A stretch of 64,000 nucleotides of DNA from Acidimicrobiia bacterium (GCA_026002935.1 BPGH01000001.1:2033965-2097964); one strand, 5' to 3'; positions 54,870-64,000 are shown, counted from the stretch's first letter. The notes: generated by a model from the letters alone, not told the origin. Made by a program: numbers and translations.

Positions 54870-55763
54870 TCAGGACCGATCGCGCCGGGCGCGCCGCTCG
54901 GCGGCCGCGAGGGCGGCGCCGGCGCCGAGGCCGACCACGGCGACGACCGCGCCGGTCGCGGCGCCGCCGGTGGTGGGGAGCGTCCCGACCGCGGGTGCGG
55001 CCGTGGTCGGTGGCGGGGTCGTCGGGGCGGCGTCGGGGACGAGCGGGTCGGTGCCCCGCGCGACCTCGGTGCCGTCGTCCACGCCGTCGCCGTCGGTGTC
55101 GGGGTCGGTCCAGTCGGTGCCGAGGTCCGTCTCGCGCGCGTTCGTGAGGCCGTCGCCGTCGGTGTCGAGGTCGCACGAGCCGAGGTCGCCCTCGAGCACG
55201 AGTGAGAAGGCGTCGAGGTGGAAGTGCGCGCCCGAGTTCTTGTGGTCGAGCCAGGCGACGTAGCTCGGCGACTGCGCGAAGGCCGCCCGGCCGGCGGTGA
55301 AGTCCATCTCGACGGTCGTCGCCGTGTCGGGGAGGTCGGTGTTGACGGGCCCCGCGAGGGTGCCCGCGACGATGAGGCCGATGCCGAAATCCTGCCCGGC
55401 CGGGGTGGAGGCCCCGCCGAGCGTCGTGACGCGGGCGCGGATCGACGTCATCGCGGAGGTGTCGGAGCACGAGACGGGGAAGTCGAGCGCGAACCAGGCC
55501 TCGTCGACCGTCGGTGCGCACGGCAGGTCGTCCTCGGCGACCCGCCAGCCGGTGCCGTCGGGCGCGCCGGCGGCGGCGTCCGCGCCCGGCACGGCCGGCA
55601 GGGCGCGACACACGCCGGTCAGGACGGCGAGCTCGTCGGCGTCGAGGTCCCGCACGGTGGAGGCATGGACGACGGCGGTCGCGCTCGCGGCGGCGGCCGG
55701 GCGGGCGGGGATGGCGGTGGCGGTGGCGAGCGCCACCCCGACGGCCAGACGGAGTGTCTGCAT
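54870..55763 (-). CDS. Secreted surface protein with calcium-binding repeats and LPxTG-type anchor
   Basis: The 297-residue protein has a signal peptide ([20 protein letters not shown], cleavage likely after AAAAS). An extracellular domain of about 170 residues has four cysteines and [20 protein letters not shown]. Thrombospondin type 3-like repeats follow: [20 protein letters not shown] and [20 protein letters not shown], each a D-x-D-x-D-G calcium loop. A threonine/proline spacer leads to LPTTG at residue 262, a hydrophobic segment and the basic tail ERRARRDRS, a complete sortase-sorting signal. It should be attached to the cell wall; no sortase gene is in the window. The function is unknown. 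Confidence 0.85.
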   Translation of the reverse strand: MQTLRLAVGVALATATAIPARPAAAASATAVVHASTVRDLDADELAVLTGVCRALPAVPGADAAAGAPDGTGWRVAEDDLPCAPTVDEAWFALDFPVSCSDTSAMTSIRARVTTLGGASTPAGQDFGIGLIVAGTLAGPVNTDLPDTATTVEMDFTAGRAAFAQSPSYVAWLDHKNSGAHFHLDAFSLVLEGDLGSCDLDTDGDGLTNARETDLGTDWTDPDTDGDGVDDGTEVARGTDPLVPDAAPTTPPPTTAAPAVGTLPTTGGAATGAVVAVVGLGAGAALAAAERRARRDRS

Positions 55764-55863
55764 GGATCGTCTGTATCGGACGCCGGCGGCGCCAGTGGAG
55801 GGAGCGGCAGGGCCGGCCCCGGCCGGCCCCCGTGGGGTCGGCCGCCCGGGCCGCGCCGGGGCC

Positions 55864-56544
55864 TCAGGCGGCCGTCCGCCCGAACCGGGCGGGGATCCAG
55901 GCGCGCAGCCGGGCCCGGATGTCCGCGGCGGCCTCGGTCAGGAGGTGGCCGGCGCCGGCGCACAGCATCACCTCGCCGTGCCCGGCGAGCATCTGGACGA
56001 CGCCGCTCGTCTCGGGCGGCAGGAGCTCGTCGTGGGTGCCGTGCACGAGCAGCAGCGGCGTGTCGCCGAGCTCGGCGGCCTGCTCGCAGCCGGCGGACTG
56101 CGTGGCGAGCGTGACGACCCCGCGGCAGTGGGCGCCGAGCACGACGCCGGCCTGGACGGCGACGGCCCCGCCGAAGGAGTGGCCGACGGTGACGAACCGG
56201 CGCGCACCCGCGCGGCCCGCGAAGTCGGCGGCGGCCGCCAGGTCGTGGACGCAGCGTGCGAGGTCGCCGGGCGCGCGGTAGCCGACCCGCACGGTGCCGA
56301 TGCCCGCGGCGGCGAACGCGACGCCGAGATCGTGGTAGAGGCCGCCGGCCGGGCCGAGGAGGCTGCCCATCGCGCCGCCGCAGGTGAGGACCACGTCGGG
56401 CGCGTCCCGCGGTCCGTGCCAGAGCATCGTGAGCAGGCCGCGCATCGTGTAGATCTCGACGTGGTGGAGCCCGTCGGTGATCTCCGACTCCTCCACCGCG
56501 AGCGCCTGCAGCAGCGCGAGCGGGGAGCGCGGCGCGTCGCTCAC
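55864..56544 (-). CDS. Alpha/beta hydrolase
   Basis: The start is GTG at 56544, overlapping the upstream stop (GTGA). The 226-residue protein has the nucleophile elbow [12 protein letters not shown] (Ser 123), a probable oxyanion block [18 protein letters not shown], the acid in [16 protein letters not shown] and the histidine in [12 protein letters not shown]. No signal peptide or membrane segment is present. Coupling to the LLM oxidoreductase gene suggests the two enzymes work on related compounds, but I cannot name a substrate. Confidence 0.8.
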   Translation of the reverse strand: MSDAPRSPLALLQALAVEESEITDGLHHVEIYTMRGLLTMLWHGPRDAPDVVLTCGGAMGSLLGPAGGLYHDLGVAFAAAGIGTVRVGYRAPGDLARCVHDLAAAADFAGRAGARRFVTVGHSFGGAVAVQAGVVLGAHCRGVVTLATQSAGCEQAAELGDTPLLLVHGTHDELLPPETSGVVQMLAGHGEVMLCAGAGHLLTEAAADIRARLRAWIPARFGRTAA

Positions 56545-57446
56545 GCGAACGTGCGCAGCAGCTCGCGGGTACGGGCACGCTCGTCCGGCGCGCCGAAGAT
56601 GCTGGCGACGAAGTCGGTCACGCCGGCGCCGGCGAGCCGCCGCAGCGCCGCCGCGACGGCCTCCTCGTCACCGACGATCGCGACGTCGCCGGGGGTCTGC
56701 GCGCCCTCCCGGTCGAGCATCGCCCGGTACGACGGGAGGAAGCCGTACACCTGGAACTCGGTCGCGGCCCGGGAGCGGGCGGCGTCGGGGTCGGCGGTGA
56801 CACAGATCGGGAGGCTCGCGGCGACCCGCGGCGCCGGCCGGCCCGCCCGCTCGGCCGCGGCCGTGATCGTCGGGACCACGTAGTCGGCGATGGTCGCCGG
56901 CCCGGTCATCCACGTCATCGTCCCGTCCGCCTCGCGGCCCGCGAGCGCGAGCATCCCCGGCGCGAGGGCGGCGAGGAGCACCGGGGTGGGCGGGACCGAC
57001 TCGCGGGTGAGCGCGCCGCGCATCGTCACGGTCTCGCCGGCGACGTCCACCGCCTCGCCGCGCAGCAGGGGCGCCAGCACGGCCAGGTACTCGCGCATCG
57101 CGTGCAACGGCCGGGCGAACGACATGCCGAGCATGCCCTCGACCACCACCTGGTGCGACAGGCCGATGCCGAGCACGAAGCGGCCGCCGCTCGTGTCCTG
57201 GACGCTCAGGGCCTGCTGGGCCATGACCAGCGGGTGGCGGGTGTAGATCGGCACGACGCCGGTCGCGAGCTCGATGCGCGGGACCTCGTGTCCGACCACC
57301 GCGAGGGCGGCCATCGCGTCGAGCCCGAAGATCTGGGGGAGCGCGTAGGAGGCGAACCCGTCGGCCTCGGCCTGGCGGGCGTCGGCCACGACCTGCGCGA
57401 TCGTCCGCCGGCCGGCCGTGTCGCCCCCGAAGATCCCGATGCGCAT
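56541..57446 (-). CDS. LLM-class (F420-dependent type) oxidoreductase
   Basis: The 301-residue protein starts MRIGIFGGDTAGRRTIAQVV and belongs to the TIM-barrel luciferase-like family. Blocks are GFASYALPQIFGLDAMAALA, IELATGVVPIYTRHPLVMAQ, GGRFVLGIGLSHQVVVEGML and PTPVLLAALAPGMLALAGRE. The pattern is that of the F420-dependent group often annotated in actinobacteria; it is clearly different from the tandem pair at 52960-54845. It is the first gene of a two-gene unit with the alpha/beta hydrolase. Substrate unknown. Confidence 0.87.
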   Translation of the reverse strand: MRIGIFGGDTAGRRTIAQVVADARQAEADGFASYALPQIFGLDAMAALAVVGHEVPRIELATGVVPIYTRHPLVMAQQALSVQDTSGGRFVLGIGLSHQVVVEGMLGMSFARPLHAMREYLAVLAPLLRGEAVDVAGETVTMRGALTRESVPPTPVLLAALAPGMLALAGREADGTMTWMTGPATIADYVVPTITAAAERAGRPAPRVAASLPICVTADPDAARSRAATEFQVYGFLPSYRAMLDREGAQTPGDVAIVGDEEAVAAALRRLAGAGVTDFVASIFGAPDERARTRELLRTFA

Positions 57447-57561
57447 GGTGCCCCCGTGTGCCCCGCCGGTCGTCCGGTCCGGCCGCCGAGCCTACGCCCG
57501 GCCCGCGCCCACCCGCCCCCACCCGCCCGGGAGGGAGGCGTTGGTATGATCTCGTGCTCAC

Positions 57562-57634
57562 GCGGACGTGGCTCAGTTGGTAGAGCATCACCTTGCCAAG
57601 GTGAGGGTCGCGGGTTCGAGTCCCGTCGTCCGCT
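57562..57634 (+). tRNA. tRNA-Gly (anticodon GCC)
   Basis: The 73-nt cloverleaf is complete: acceptor GCGGACG/CGTCCGC with discriminator T, D arm GCTC-AGTTGGTA-GAGC, anticodon arm TCACC-TTGCCAA-GGTGA, and T arm GCGGG-TTCGAGT-CCCGT. The anticodon GCC reads GGC and GGT. CCA is not encoded. Confidence 0.97.
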
Positions 57635-57648
57635 CTCGAGCTCAGCAT

Positions 57649-57672
57649 CGGCGGCCCGTTCGAGGGCCGCCG
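57649..57672 (+). terminator. Hairpin after tRNA-Gly
   Basis: CGGCGGCCC and GGGCCGCCG form a perfect 9-bp stem around GTTCGA, beginning 15 nt after the tRNA. No T run follows. It is the probable terminator or 3' processing barrier of the tRNA transcript. Confidence 0.55.
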
Positions 57673-57819
57673 ACGCGCGTCCCGGTCCCCGCCGTCCGGG
57701 CGGGGTGGCATCGACGGACCGCGGGTGCGGCGGGCGGGGGCGCGTGCGGCGTGCGGCCCCGGAGCGCTCGGCCCTGGGTACGGTGGCCGGGACACCCGAC
57801 CGAGCCGCGCAGGAGGGGC

Positions 57820-58248
57820 ATGGCGACCGGCGACGGCCGCGACGACGCGTCGGCCCGGATCGACCGGATCGTCGCGGAGCTCGGCGACTGGCGGGGTGCG
57901 ACCCTGCAGCGGGCGCGGGAGCTGATCCGGCGGGCCGACCCCGGGGTGGTCGAGGAGGTCAAGTGGGTGAAGCCGTCGAACCCGGCGGGGGTGCCCACCT
58001 GGTCGCACGCCGGGATCATCTGCACGGGTGAGGTCCACAAGGGCACCGTGAAGCTCACGTTCGCGCACGGGGCCGCACTCGACGACCCGGCCGGGCTCTT
58101 CAACGCCGGCCTCGGCGGCAACGCGCGCCGCGCGATCGACCTGCGGGAGGGTGACCGGCTCGACGCCCGGGCGTTCACGGCGCTGGTCCGCGCCGCAATC
58201 GCGCACAACGCCGCCCGGGCCGCCGCCCGCACGAGGCGGGTGCGCTGA
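57820..58248 (+). CDS. DUF1801 family protein
   Basis: The ATG at 57820 follows AGGAGGGG. The 142-residue protein has RIDRIVAELGDWRGATLQRA, VEEVKWVKPSNPAGVPTWSH, GIICTGEVHKGTVKLTFAHG and FNAGLGGNARRAIDLREGD. These are the blocks of the DUF1801/YdhG-like fold (an SRPBCC-unrelated small domain, also in iron-chaperone-like frataxin-fold proteins). It has no signal peptide or membrane segment. The biological role of most members is unknown. Confidence 0.85.
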   Translation: MATGDGRDDASARIDRIVAELGDWRGATLQRARELIRRADPGVVEEVKWVKPSNPAGVPTWSHAGIICTGEVHKGTVKLTFAHGAALDDPAGLFNAGLGGNARRAIDLREGDRLDARAFTALVRAAIAHNAARAAARTRRVR

Positions 58249-58254
58249 CCCGGC

Positions 58255-58866
58255 TCAGCGCACCTCGACGCCCGCGGCCCGCATCTCGTCGACGGCGCCC
58301 GCCGCGTCGCCCGGGTGCACCTCGACCGCGCGCGTCGCCGCGAGCGGCACGACCGTCGCGTAGCCGAGGCGGCGGGCGTCGAGCGCGGTCGCCTTCACGC
58401 ACACGTCCTGCGCGAGCCCGACCACGACGACCCGCTCGACGCCGTGCGCGCGCAGCAGGGCGTCGAGATCGGTCGGCCGGTCCTCGCCGGTGGTCACGTC
58501 ACGTGCCGTGAAGCCGGAGTAGCCGTCCTCGCCGCCCGTCCCCTTGCGCACCACGGGGCCCTCGACGTCGAGGCGGGGATGGAGCTGCGCGCCCCACGTG
58601 TCGCGGACGCAGTGCACCGGCCACACGCCGCCGTCGCGTGCGAAGTGCGGGGTCCGCTCCGGGTGCCAGTCCTGCGTGTAGACGACGAGCGCCCCCGCGT
58701 CGCGGGCGCGCGCGACGAGGTCGTTCACGATCCCGACGACCTCGTCGCCGCCCGGCACGTACAGGCTGCCGGCCGGGTCGGCGAAGTCGTTCTGCACGTC
58801 GACCACGACGAGCGCGGTGCGCCCGTCGAAGCCGACGTCGACCGGGCTGCCGGTGGTCGCGCTCAT
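58255..58866 (-). CDS. pncA: Nicotinamidase (isochorismatase superfamily)
   Basis: The ATG at 58866 gives 203 residues. The catalytic triad is visible: D23 in LVVVDVQNDF, K108 in VVRKGTGG and C156 in LAQDVCVKATALDA. Metal ligands are D66, H68 and H74 in TQDWHPERTPHF. The block GEDGYSGFTARD and the cis-peptide region before C156 match nicotinamidases. It converts nicotinamide to nicotinate, the substrate of the enzyme encoded directly upstream. The start overlaps the natural pncB stop (ATGA), so both are one operon. Confidence 0.93.
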   Translation of the reverse strand: MSATTGSPVDVGFDGRTALVVVDVQNDFADPAGSLYVPGGDEVVGIVNDLVARARDAGALVVYTQDWHPERTPHFARDGGVWPVHCVRDTWGAQLHPRLDVEGPVVRKGTGGEDGYSGFTARDVTTGEDRPTDLDALLRAHGVERVVVVGLAQDVCVKATALDARRLGYATVVPLAATRAVEVHPGDAAGAVDEMRAAGVEVR

Positions 58867-60225
58867 GTCGCCTCCTTCGACCGCTGCCGCTCGTCGACCT
58901 CGCGGGCGAGGTCCCGGAGACCGTCCGAGACCCGCACCGGGTGGGCCGGCGGGTGCCCGCAGGTCCTTCAACGCCCCGGGCAGCGCCGCCCATCCCCGCT
59001 CGAACCGGCTCGGCGCACTCGGCGAGCGGTGCGCGCCCGGCCGCGGTCCGCGCCCCGCGCGCATCACCTCGGCGAGCAGCGGCGTGTGGCCCGCCGCCGG
59101 CGCGGGCTCCGCAGCGAGCGCGAGCACGTCGCCCGACCAGTCCGCCGCCCGCCACACCTGCTTGGCCCCCGGCCAGGTCGCCTTCCCCGCGGAGGTCTTG
59201 CGCACCGGCCGGCCGTCGAACTCCGTCAGCTTGTACACGGTGTCGAGCCCCGGCGCGTCGTCGGAGACCGCGAGCGCGGTGCCGACGCCGAACCCGTCGA
59301 TCGGCGCGGCCTCGACGCGCACGAGCCGGTCGATCTCGTACTCGTCGAGGCCGCCGCTCGCGAAGATCCGCACGTCGGGGAACCCCTCCTCGTCGAGGCG
59401 GCGGCGCGCGTGGCGGGCGAGGGCCGCCAGGTCGCCCGAGTCGAGGCGGATGCCGCGGATCCGCACGCCCCGGTCGCGGCACTCGGCCGCGACCCGGATC
59501 GCGTGCTCGATGCCGCGGACGCTGTCGTAGGTGTCGACGAGGAGCACCGTCGCGTCGCGGTAGGCGGCGGCGAAGGCGCGGAAGGCGTCGAGCTCCCGGT
59601 CGTGCGCCTGCACGAGCGAGTGCGCCATCGTCCCCGTCGCCGGGAGCCCGTACCGGTCGGCCGCGGCGACGTTGCTCGTCGCGGCGAGCCCGACGATGCG
59701 GCTCACGCGCGCCAGCTTCATGGCGGCGTCGATCCCGTGCGTGCGCCGCATCGCGAAGTCGACCACGACCCGGTCACGCGCGGCCGCACGGCAACGCGCC
59801 GCCTTCGTGGCGAGCACGGTCTGCAGCGTCACCTGGTTGAGCAGGAACGTCTCGGCGATCTGCGCCTGCGCGACGGGTGCGTCGACCTCCAGGATCGGCT
59901 CGTCCGGGAACACCAACGTCCCCTCCGGAACGGCACGCACCGAGCCGGTGAAGCGCAGGCCCCCGAGCCAGTCGAGGAACGCCGGGTCGAACAGGCCGAG
60001 CCGGTCGAGCGCCGCGAGCTCGCGCTCGCCGAACCGGAGCTCCTCGAGCCACCGCAGCACGTCGTCGAGCCCGGCGGCGACCAGCCAGCCGCGGTGCCGG
60101 GGGAGCGTCCGCACGAAGAGGCTGAACGTCGCGGGTCGCGCGTCCATCCCCTCCCGGCGGTACACGTCGGCCATCGTGAGCTCGTACAGGTCGACGAGGA
60201 GCGCGGGTGCGACGTCGGCGGCCAT
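58863..60225 (-). CDS. pncB: Nicotinate phosphoribosyltransferase (one frameshift near 3' end)
   Basis: The ATG at 60225 starts MAADVAPALLVDLYELTMAD, the typical N-terminus. Family blocks are FSLFVRTLPRHRGWLVAAGL, VDFAMRRTHGIDAAMKLARV, VDTYDSVRGIEHAIRVAAEC, GIRLDSGDLAALARHARRRL and IFASGGLDEYEIDRLV, ending with KTSAGKATWPGAKQVWR. One base error near 58955 joins the frame to pncA and gives a false 656-residue fusion. In the other frame the natural end HPVRVSDGLRDLAREVDERQ leads to a TGA overlapping the pncA start. The repaired protein has about 453 residues. It makes nicotinate mononucleotide for NAD salvage. Confidence 0.9.
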
Positions 60226-60343
60226 CGCGCCCGCACCCTACGGCGCGCCGCGCCCGCCGCGTGGAGCCGGCCGGCGGGAACCGCGGGCGGCGGCCCGCAC
60301 GTCGAACCCTGCGACGGCGGCACCGCCGGGGGGAGGAGGAGCC

Positions 60344-61422
60344 ATGGGCACGGCACGGTCCCGGCCGGCGCGGGTCGGCGATCGGCGTGGCGGTCGCGGT
60401 CGGCGTCCCTCGTCGGCGCGGCCGGCCCCGCGAGTCGCCTGCGGCGGCCTGGTCGGCGAGAACGGGACGATCCGGCTCGTGCGCACGACGACGCTCGCCG
60501 CGTACCACGACGGCGTGGAGCGGTACGTCACGTCGTTCGAGTTCACCGGCGAGGGCGAGGAGGTCGGCTCGATCGTGCCGCTGCCCGGCGTGCCGACGAA
60601 GGTGGAGCGCGGCGGCGACTGGACGTTGCAGCGCCTCGCGCGCGAGGTCGCCCCGCCGGTCGCCGGAGGCCGCCGGCGTCGCGGCGCGCGGGGCCGAGGA
60701 CGGCGCCGAGGTCCTGCTCGAGGCCCGGATCGACGCGCTCGACATCACGGTGCTGCGCGGCGGCGGTGACGAGGTGGGGAGATGGGCGCTCGACAACGGC
60801 TTCCTCCTCACGCCCGACGCCCCGGAGGTGCTCGACTTCTACGCGCGCCGCAGCCCCGTCTTCATGGCGGCGCGCTTCGACGCCGCCCGCGCGGCCGCGC
60901 TCGGCCAGCGTGCCGGGCGACGGGACGCCGATCATGGTGACGATCCCGACCGACCGGCCGTGGGTCCCGTTGCGCATCCTCGGCCTCGGGCTGGAGGGCT
61001 CCGAGGTGGTCGAGGCCGACGTGTTCCTGCTCACCGACGGGCGGCCCCGGCTGCTCGCCGGCGGCCCGGGCCTGTCGATCGAGCGCGACGAGCCGGCGTC
61101 GCGGCGCTCCTCGCCGACCTGCGCGCCGGACACGGGGATGGAGTGGGTGCCGCCGGAGATGTGGCTCACCTACCTCGCGCTCGAGGCGCCGGCGGGCCGG
61201 CTCGACTACGACCTCGCCGTCTCCACCGGCGAGCAGGCGCTGCCGGCGCTGGAGGACGTCGGCGTGCGGGCGGCGGACGCACGCCCGGTCCGCGCCCGCC
61301 GCCGGGCCGGTCGCCCGTGTGGCCGCTCGTCGCCGCGGGCGCCGCCGGGGCCGCCGCCGCGGTGGGCGCTACGCCGGGCCTGGTCGCGCCGCGTGCACGC
61401 GCGCGGGGCGGTCCGCGCGGTG
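60344..61422 (+). CDS. DUF2330 domain secreted/membrane protein (several frameshifts)
   Basis: The ATG at 60344 has GGAGGAGGA upstream. Across frames the natural reading is a signal peptide (IGVAVAVGV and LVGAAGPAS), then CGGLVGENGTIRLVRTTTLA, AYHDGVERYVTSFEFTGEGE, VGSIVPLPGVPTKVERGGDW, EVLDFYARRSPVFMAARFDA, VPLRILGLGLEGSEVVEADV and MEWVPPEMWLTYLALEAPAG. CGG after the signal and the VPLPG block are hallmarks of DUF2330. A C-terminal membrane segment, VWPLVAAGAAGAAAAVG, follows near 61350. At least five single-base breaks are present. The end is placed at 61422, where a TGA overlaps the next start; this is approximate. Function unknown. Confidence 0.7.
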
Positions 61423-61857
61423 AGGCGCCTCCTCGCGGCCGCAGTCGGCGCCGTGGTGTTCGCCGCGGTCGCTTCGGCGGGTGACGCGCTCGACGGCCGC
61501 GGCGACGCCGCGCCTCCGCTCGGGCCCGGCCTCGTGACCGTCGGGGTCGACGTGCACCACAGCCGCTTCGACCTCGACGGCCTGCGCGTCCGCGCCGGGA
61601 CCACCGTGCGGTTCGTCGTGCACAACCGCGACCCGATCGGGCACGAGCTGATCGTCGGCGACGCCGCGGTGCACTCCCGTCACGAGCACGGCACCGAACG
61701 GGTGCACCCGCCCGTGCCCGGCGAGCTGTCGTTGGGCCCCTTCGAACGGGGGGTGACCTTCTACGAGTTCACCCGGCCGGGCGCGGTGCGCTACGCCTGC
61801 CACCTGCCCGGGCACGTCGCGTACGGGATGGAGGGGGTGATCGAGGTCGTCGCCTGA
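61420..61857 (+). CDS. Cupredoxin (plastocyanin-like), secreted
   Basis: The GTG at 61420 starts a 145-residue protein with the signal peptide VRRLLAAAVGAVVFAAVASA. The mature part has FDLDGLRVRAGTTVRFVVHN and then the type 1 copper site: first histidine in RDPIGHELIVGD, and the C-terminal loop YACHLPGHVAYGMEG, which supplies Cys, His and Met ligands. Small blue copper proteins of this kind carry electrons outside the membrane. The start overlaps the end of the DUF2330 gene, so the two are probably co-expressed. Confidence 0.88.
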   Translation: MRRLLAAAVGAVVFAAVASAGDALDGRGDAAPPLGPGLVTVGVDVHHSRFDLDGLRVRAGTTVRFVVHNRDPIGHELIVGDAAVHSRHEHGTERVHPPVPGELSLGPFERGVTFYEFTRPGAVRYACHLPGHVAYGMEGVIEVVA

Positions 61858-61864
61858 GGCGCGC

Positions 61865-63541
61865 TCAGGGCCGTCCCCCGTCGCGTCGTCCGCGACGATC
61901 CGCCCCGACTCCACGAGCACCCGCCGGTCGACGCGGACCGCGTCGAGGAGCGCCCGGTCGTGGGTGACGAGGACGACGGTGCCGGTGAACGTGCCGAGCG
62001 CGGACTCGAGCTGCTCGATCGCCGGGCAGGTCGAGGTGGTTGGTCGGTTCGTCGAGCACCAGGCAGTTCACGCCGGCGACGGTGAACTGGGCGAGGACCG
62101 CGCGCGTCCGTTCGCCGGGCGACAGCGTGCGCCGGCGCGGCCGACGTGCCCGGCGCCGAGCCCGAACTTCGCGAGCGCCGAGCGCGCGGCCGGAGGTCGC
62201 TGCCCGTCGCGGCGACGAAGACGTCCAGCAGGGGCTCGGTCCCCGCGTACCGGGCGCGGGCCTGGTCGAGCTCGCCGGCGACGACCGACGGGCCGAGCCG
62301 GTGCTCGCCGCCGTCGAGCGCGACGCGTCCGAGGAGCGCGCCGAGCAGCGTGCTCTTGCCCGCGCCGTTGCGGCCCAGGATCGCGACCCGCTCGCCCGCC
62401 CGGACCTCGAGCGAGCACGGGCCCAGGGTGAACGGGCCCCGGTGGACGACGGCGTCGCGCAACGCCGCGACCAGGTCGCCGCCTGCGCGGGCGCCGTCGG
62501 CGACCTCCATGCGCAGCTCCCAGCCCTCCCACGGCTTGGGGACCGCCTCGGCCTCGAGCCGCTGCTGCGCCCGGCGCGTCGGCAGCGCGCCCTCGCCGCG
62601 AGCTGCTCGCTGGTCTGCGTCCGGAAGTGGCGGATGAACTTGTCGCGTCTCGCCGCTCGCGGGCGGCGCGGGCGACCCCGCGGGCCGACCACTCGCGATG
62701 GCGCTCGGGCCCGGTCGCGCAGCTCGTCGCGCCGCTGCGCGTACTCGTCGTAGCGCTCGCGCGCGTGGCGCCGCGCGACCTCGCGTTCGTCGAGGTACGC
62801 CTGCCAGCCACCCGCGTAGAGCGTGGCGCGGTGGCGTGTGCTCGTCGATCTCCAGCACCGAGTCGATCGTGCGGTCGAGGAACGCGCGGTCGTGCGACAC
62901 GATCACGGCACCGCCCTCCAGGTCGCGCAGGTACCCCTCGAGCAGCGCGAGCCCGTCGAAGTCGAGGTCGTTCGTCGGCTCGTCGAGCAGGAACACGTCG
63001 TGGCGTGCCAGCAGGATCGCGGCGAGGGACGCCCGGGCCGCCTCGCCGCCCGAGAGCGCCGTCGTCGGCCGGTCGAGGAGCTCGTCCGGCAGCCCGACGC
63101 CGCTCGACACCGCGCCGAGGCGCCGGTCGAGGTCGGCGCCGCCGCACGCGAGGAACCGCGCGAGCGCCGCGTCGTAGTCGTCGTCGGCGCCGGGCGCGCC
63201 GGACGCGAGCGCCTGCGACGCGAGTTCGAGCCGTGCGGTCGCCGCGGCGACGCCGGTGCGGCGCGCGAGCATGCCGCGCACGGTCTCGCCGGGCACCCTG
63301 CTCGCGCTGCCTGCGCGCAGGTAGCCGACCGACTGCTGCGGGGGGACGCGCGTGACGGTGCCGCGGTCGGGCGGTCACGAGCCCGGCCAGGACGCGCAGC
63401 AGCGTCGTCTTGCCCGTGCCGTTCGGCGCGACGACGCCGACGCGGTGCGCGGGCCGACGGTCAACGACACGCGTCGAGCACGAGGTGCGGCCCGAACGCG
63501 ACGGACACGTCACGGGCGATCAGGGAGGCGGGGTGCGACAC
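61865..63541 (-). CDS. ABC-F family ATPase with two nucleotide-binding domains (several frameshifts)
   Basis: The natural start is GTG at 63541 (V-SHPASLIARDVSVAFGPHL). Domain 1 has VGVVAPNGTGKTTLLRVLAG, TALSGGEAARASLAAILLAR and VFLLDEPTNDLDFDGLALLE. A charged linker with KFIRHFRTQTSEQLAARA follows, then domain 2 with VAILGRNGAGKSTLLGALLG, TLSPGERTRAVLAQFTVAGV and CLVLDEPTNHLDLP. The end is ESGRIVADDATGDGP. About 555 residues and no membrane segments identify an ABC-F protein, a class that acts on ribosomes (translation factors or antibiotic resistance). At least six single-base breaks occur between 61950 and 63470. All motifs are present, so I do not regard it as a true pseudogene. Confidence 0.82.
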
Positions 63542-63749
63542 GACGGCTCCTCGCGGGGATGGCTCGCAGGGGACCGGACCGTCCGGCGACAGGGGGCCGG
63601 ACGCGGCGACGGGGCCGGGGTCGTGTCACATCGCGCTGCAGGCTATCCGACGGCGGCGCGGGTTCCCGGCGGGAGCCGGGGGGTACGTTCGCCGGCCGTG
63701 GGACCGATGGTCGGACGGACGGGCGTTCGCGGCGCCGTCGCACGCCGGG

Positions 63750-64000
63750 GTGGCTGAGGGGCGCGTGCTCGACTCCGTCCTCGACCGGCTCGGCGAGCTC
63801 GATCTCTGGCTGTTCCTGCTCGCGGTGTTCGTGCTGTCCGCGGCGGAGAGCGCGATCATGCTCGACCTGCTGGTGCCGGGGGAGGTCGCGATGGTCGTCG
63901 CCGGCACCGTCGCCGCCGGCAGCGGCGGCCCGGTCGCGGCGACGATGGCGTGCGCCGCGGCGGGCGCGGTGGTCGGCGACTCGGTGAGCTTCGTGCTCGG
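63750..64000 (+). CDS. DedA family membrane protein (N-terminal part, runs off window)
   Basis: The frame from GTG 63750 reads LDSVLDRLGELDLWLFLLAV and then VFVLSAAESAIMLDLLVPGE, VAMVVAGTVAAGSGGPVAA and AAAGAVVGDSVSFVLG to the edge. The E-x7-DLLVPGE and GAxxGDSxxFxxG blocks are characteristic of DedA/VTT-domain proteins, some of which move undecaprenyl phosphate or phospholipids across the membrane. The start is uncertain; GTG 63765 is also possible. The 3' part lies outside the window. Confidence 0.75.
   Translation, partial: MAEGRVLDSVLDRLGELDLWLFLLAVFVLSAAESAIMLDLLVPGEVAMVVAGTVAAGSGGPVAATMACAAAGAVVGDSVSFVL

Noticed and set aside
57562-57634. tRNA-Gly as an integration site
   Set aside because: No duplicate of the tRNA 3' end and no integrase gene are present nearby.
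58255-60225. An apparent 656-residue fusion of nicotinate phosphoribosyltransferase and nicotinamidase
   Set aside because: The joining stretch is Gly/Pro/Arg-rich nonsense, while another frame gives the natural pncB end and a stop overlapping the pncA start. A single-base error near 58955 explains it.
61865-63541. The ABC-F gene as a decayed pseudogene
   Set aside because: Both Walker A, signature and Walker B sets are fully conserved across frames, and neighbouring genes show the same kind of single-base breaks.
63705-63757. A start at GTG 63705 for the DedA-like gene after TACGTT
   Set aside because: That frame ends after about 17 codons at 63757, and the DedA motifs are in a different frame. 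A sequence error could still hide a longer N-terminus.

Overview
The window is about 74% GC, uses many GTG starts, has short or overlapping gene junctions and promoters that look leaderless, and carries three F420-type luciferase-like oxidoreductases, an AftD/DUF3367-type arabinofuranosyltransferase, an LPxTG surface protein and a rubrerythrin/Fe-S/DUF3501 set. Together these point to an actinomycete-phylum bacterium, possibly of the class Acidimicrobiia (my inference; there is no rRNA here to prove it). I see no phage genes, insertion sequences or CRISPR array.

Region 1 (1-27.6 kb) is an envelope polysaccharide/glycolipid locus: a membrane spermidine-synthase-like protein, an OafA-type acyltransferase with an SGNH domain, several multi-spanning GT-C style glycosyltransferases, a polyprenol-phosphate mannose synthase, an FAD oxidoreductase, two extended SDR proteins, a GMC oxidoreductase with a small partner, a methyltransferase, a GT4 glycosyltransferase and the AftD-like enzyme. 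Two types of membrane gene occur twice, once on each side of the GMC gene pair.

Region 2 (27.6-28.7 kb) is one redoxin gene whose reading frame is interrupted by an in-frame TGA exactly in the redox motif (WASW-TGA-GCR). A 7-bp stem with a CGGGU loop lies 20 nt downstream of the TGA. This fits a selenocysteine codon with a bacterial SECIS element and is the most interesting signal of the window.

Region 3 (28.7-47.4 kb) is an uptake and acyl-CoA catabolism cluster: a Liv-type binding protein, an MFS-LivF fusion, a LivH-LivM-LivG fusion, an O-methyltransferase, a class II aldolase, a 2-hydroxyacid dehydrogenase, an enoyl-CoA hydratase, a thiolase-like protein, a complete Dpp/Opp-type ABC transporter and an acyl-CoA dehydrogenase. 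Five promoters here carry related inverted repeats of the form TGAC-N4/6-GTCA, which suggests one shared repressor. No regulator gene of the TetR or MarR type is in the window.

Region 4 (47.5-50.4 kb) is an oxidative-stress set: a Fur/PerR-type regulator with its own promoter/operator, rubrerythrin, a two-cluster Fe-S/CCG protein and DUF3501. Region 5 (50.4-64 kb) is housekeeping and mixed: acyl-CoA synthetase, dUTPase, three LLM oxidoreductases, a surface protein, a hydrolase, tRNA-Gly(GCC), DUF1801, NAD salvage (pncB-pncA), DUF2330, a cupredoxin, an ABC-F ATPase and the start of a DedA protein.

Single-base frameshifts break many otherwise intact genes between about 21 and 29.7 kb, 43 and 53.2 kb, and 58.9 and 63.5 kb, but none before 20.9 kb or between 30.2 and 43.2 kb. 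They look like sequence errors. For such genes I give the span of the whole gene and the place of each break.
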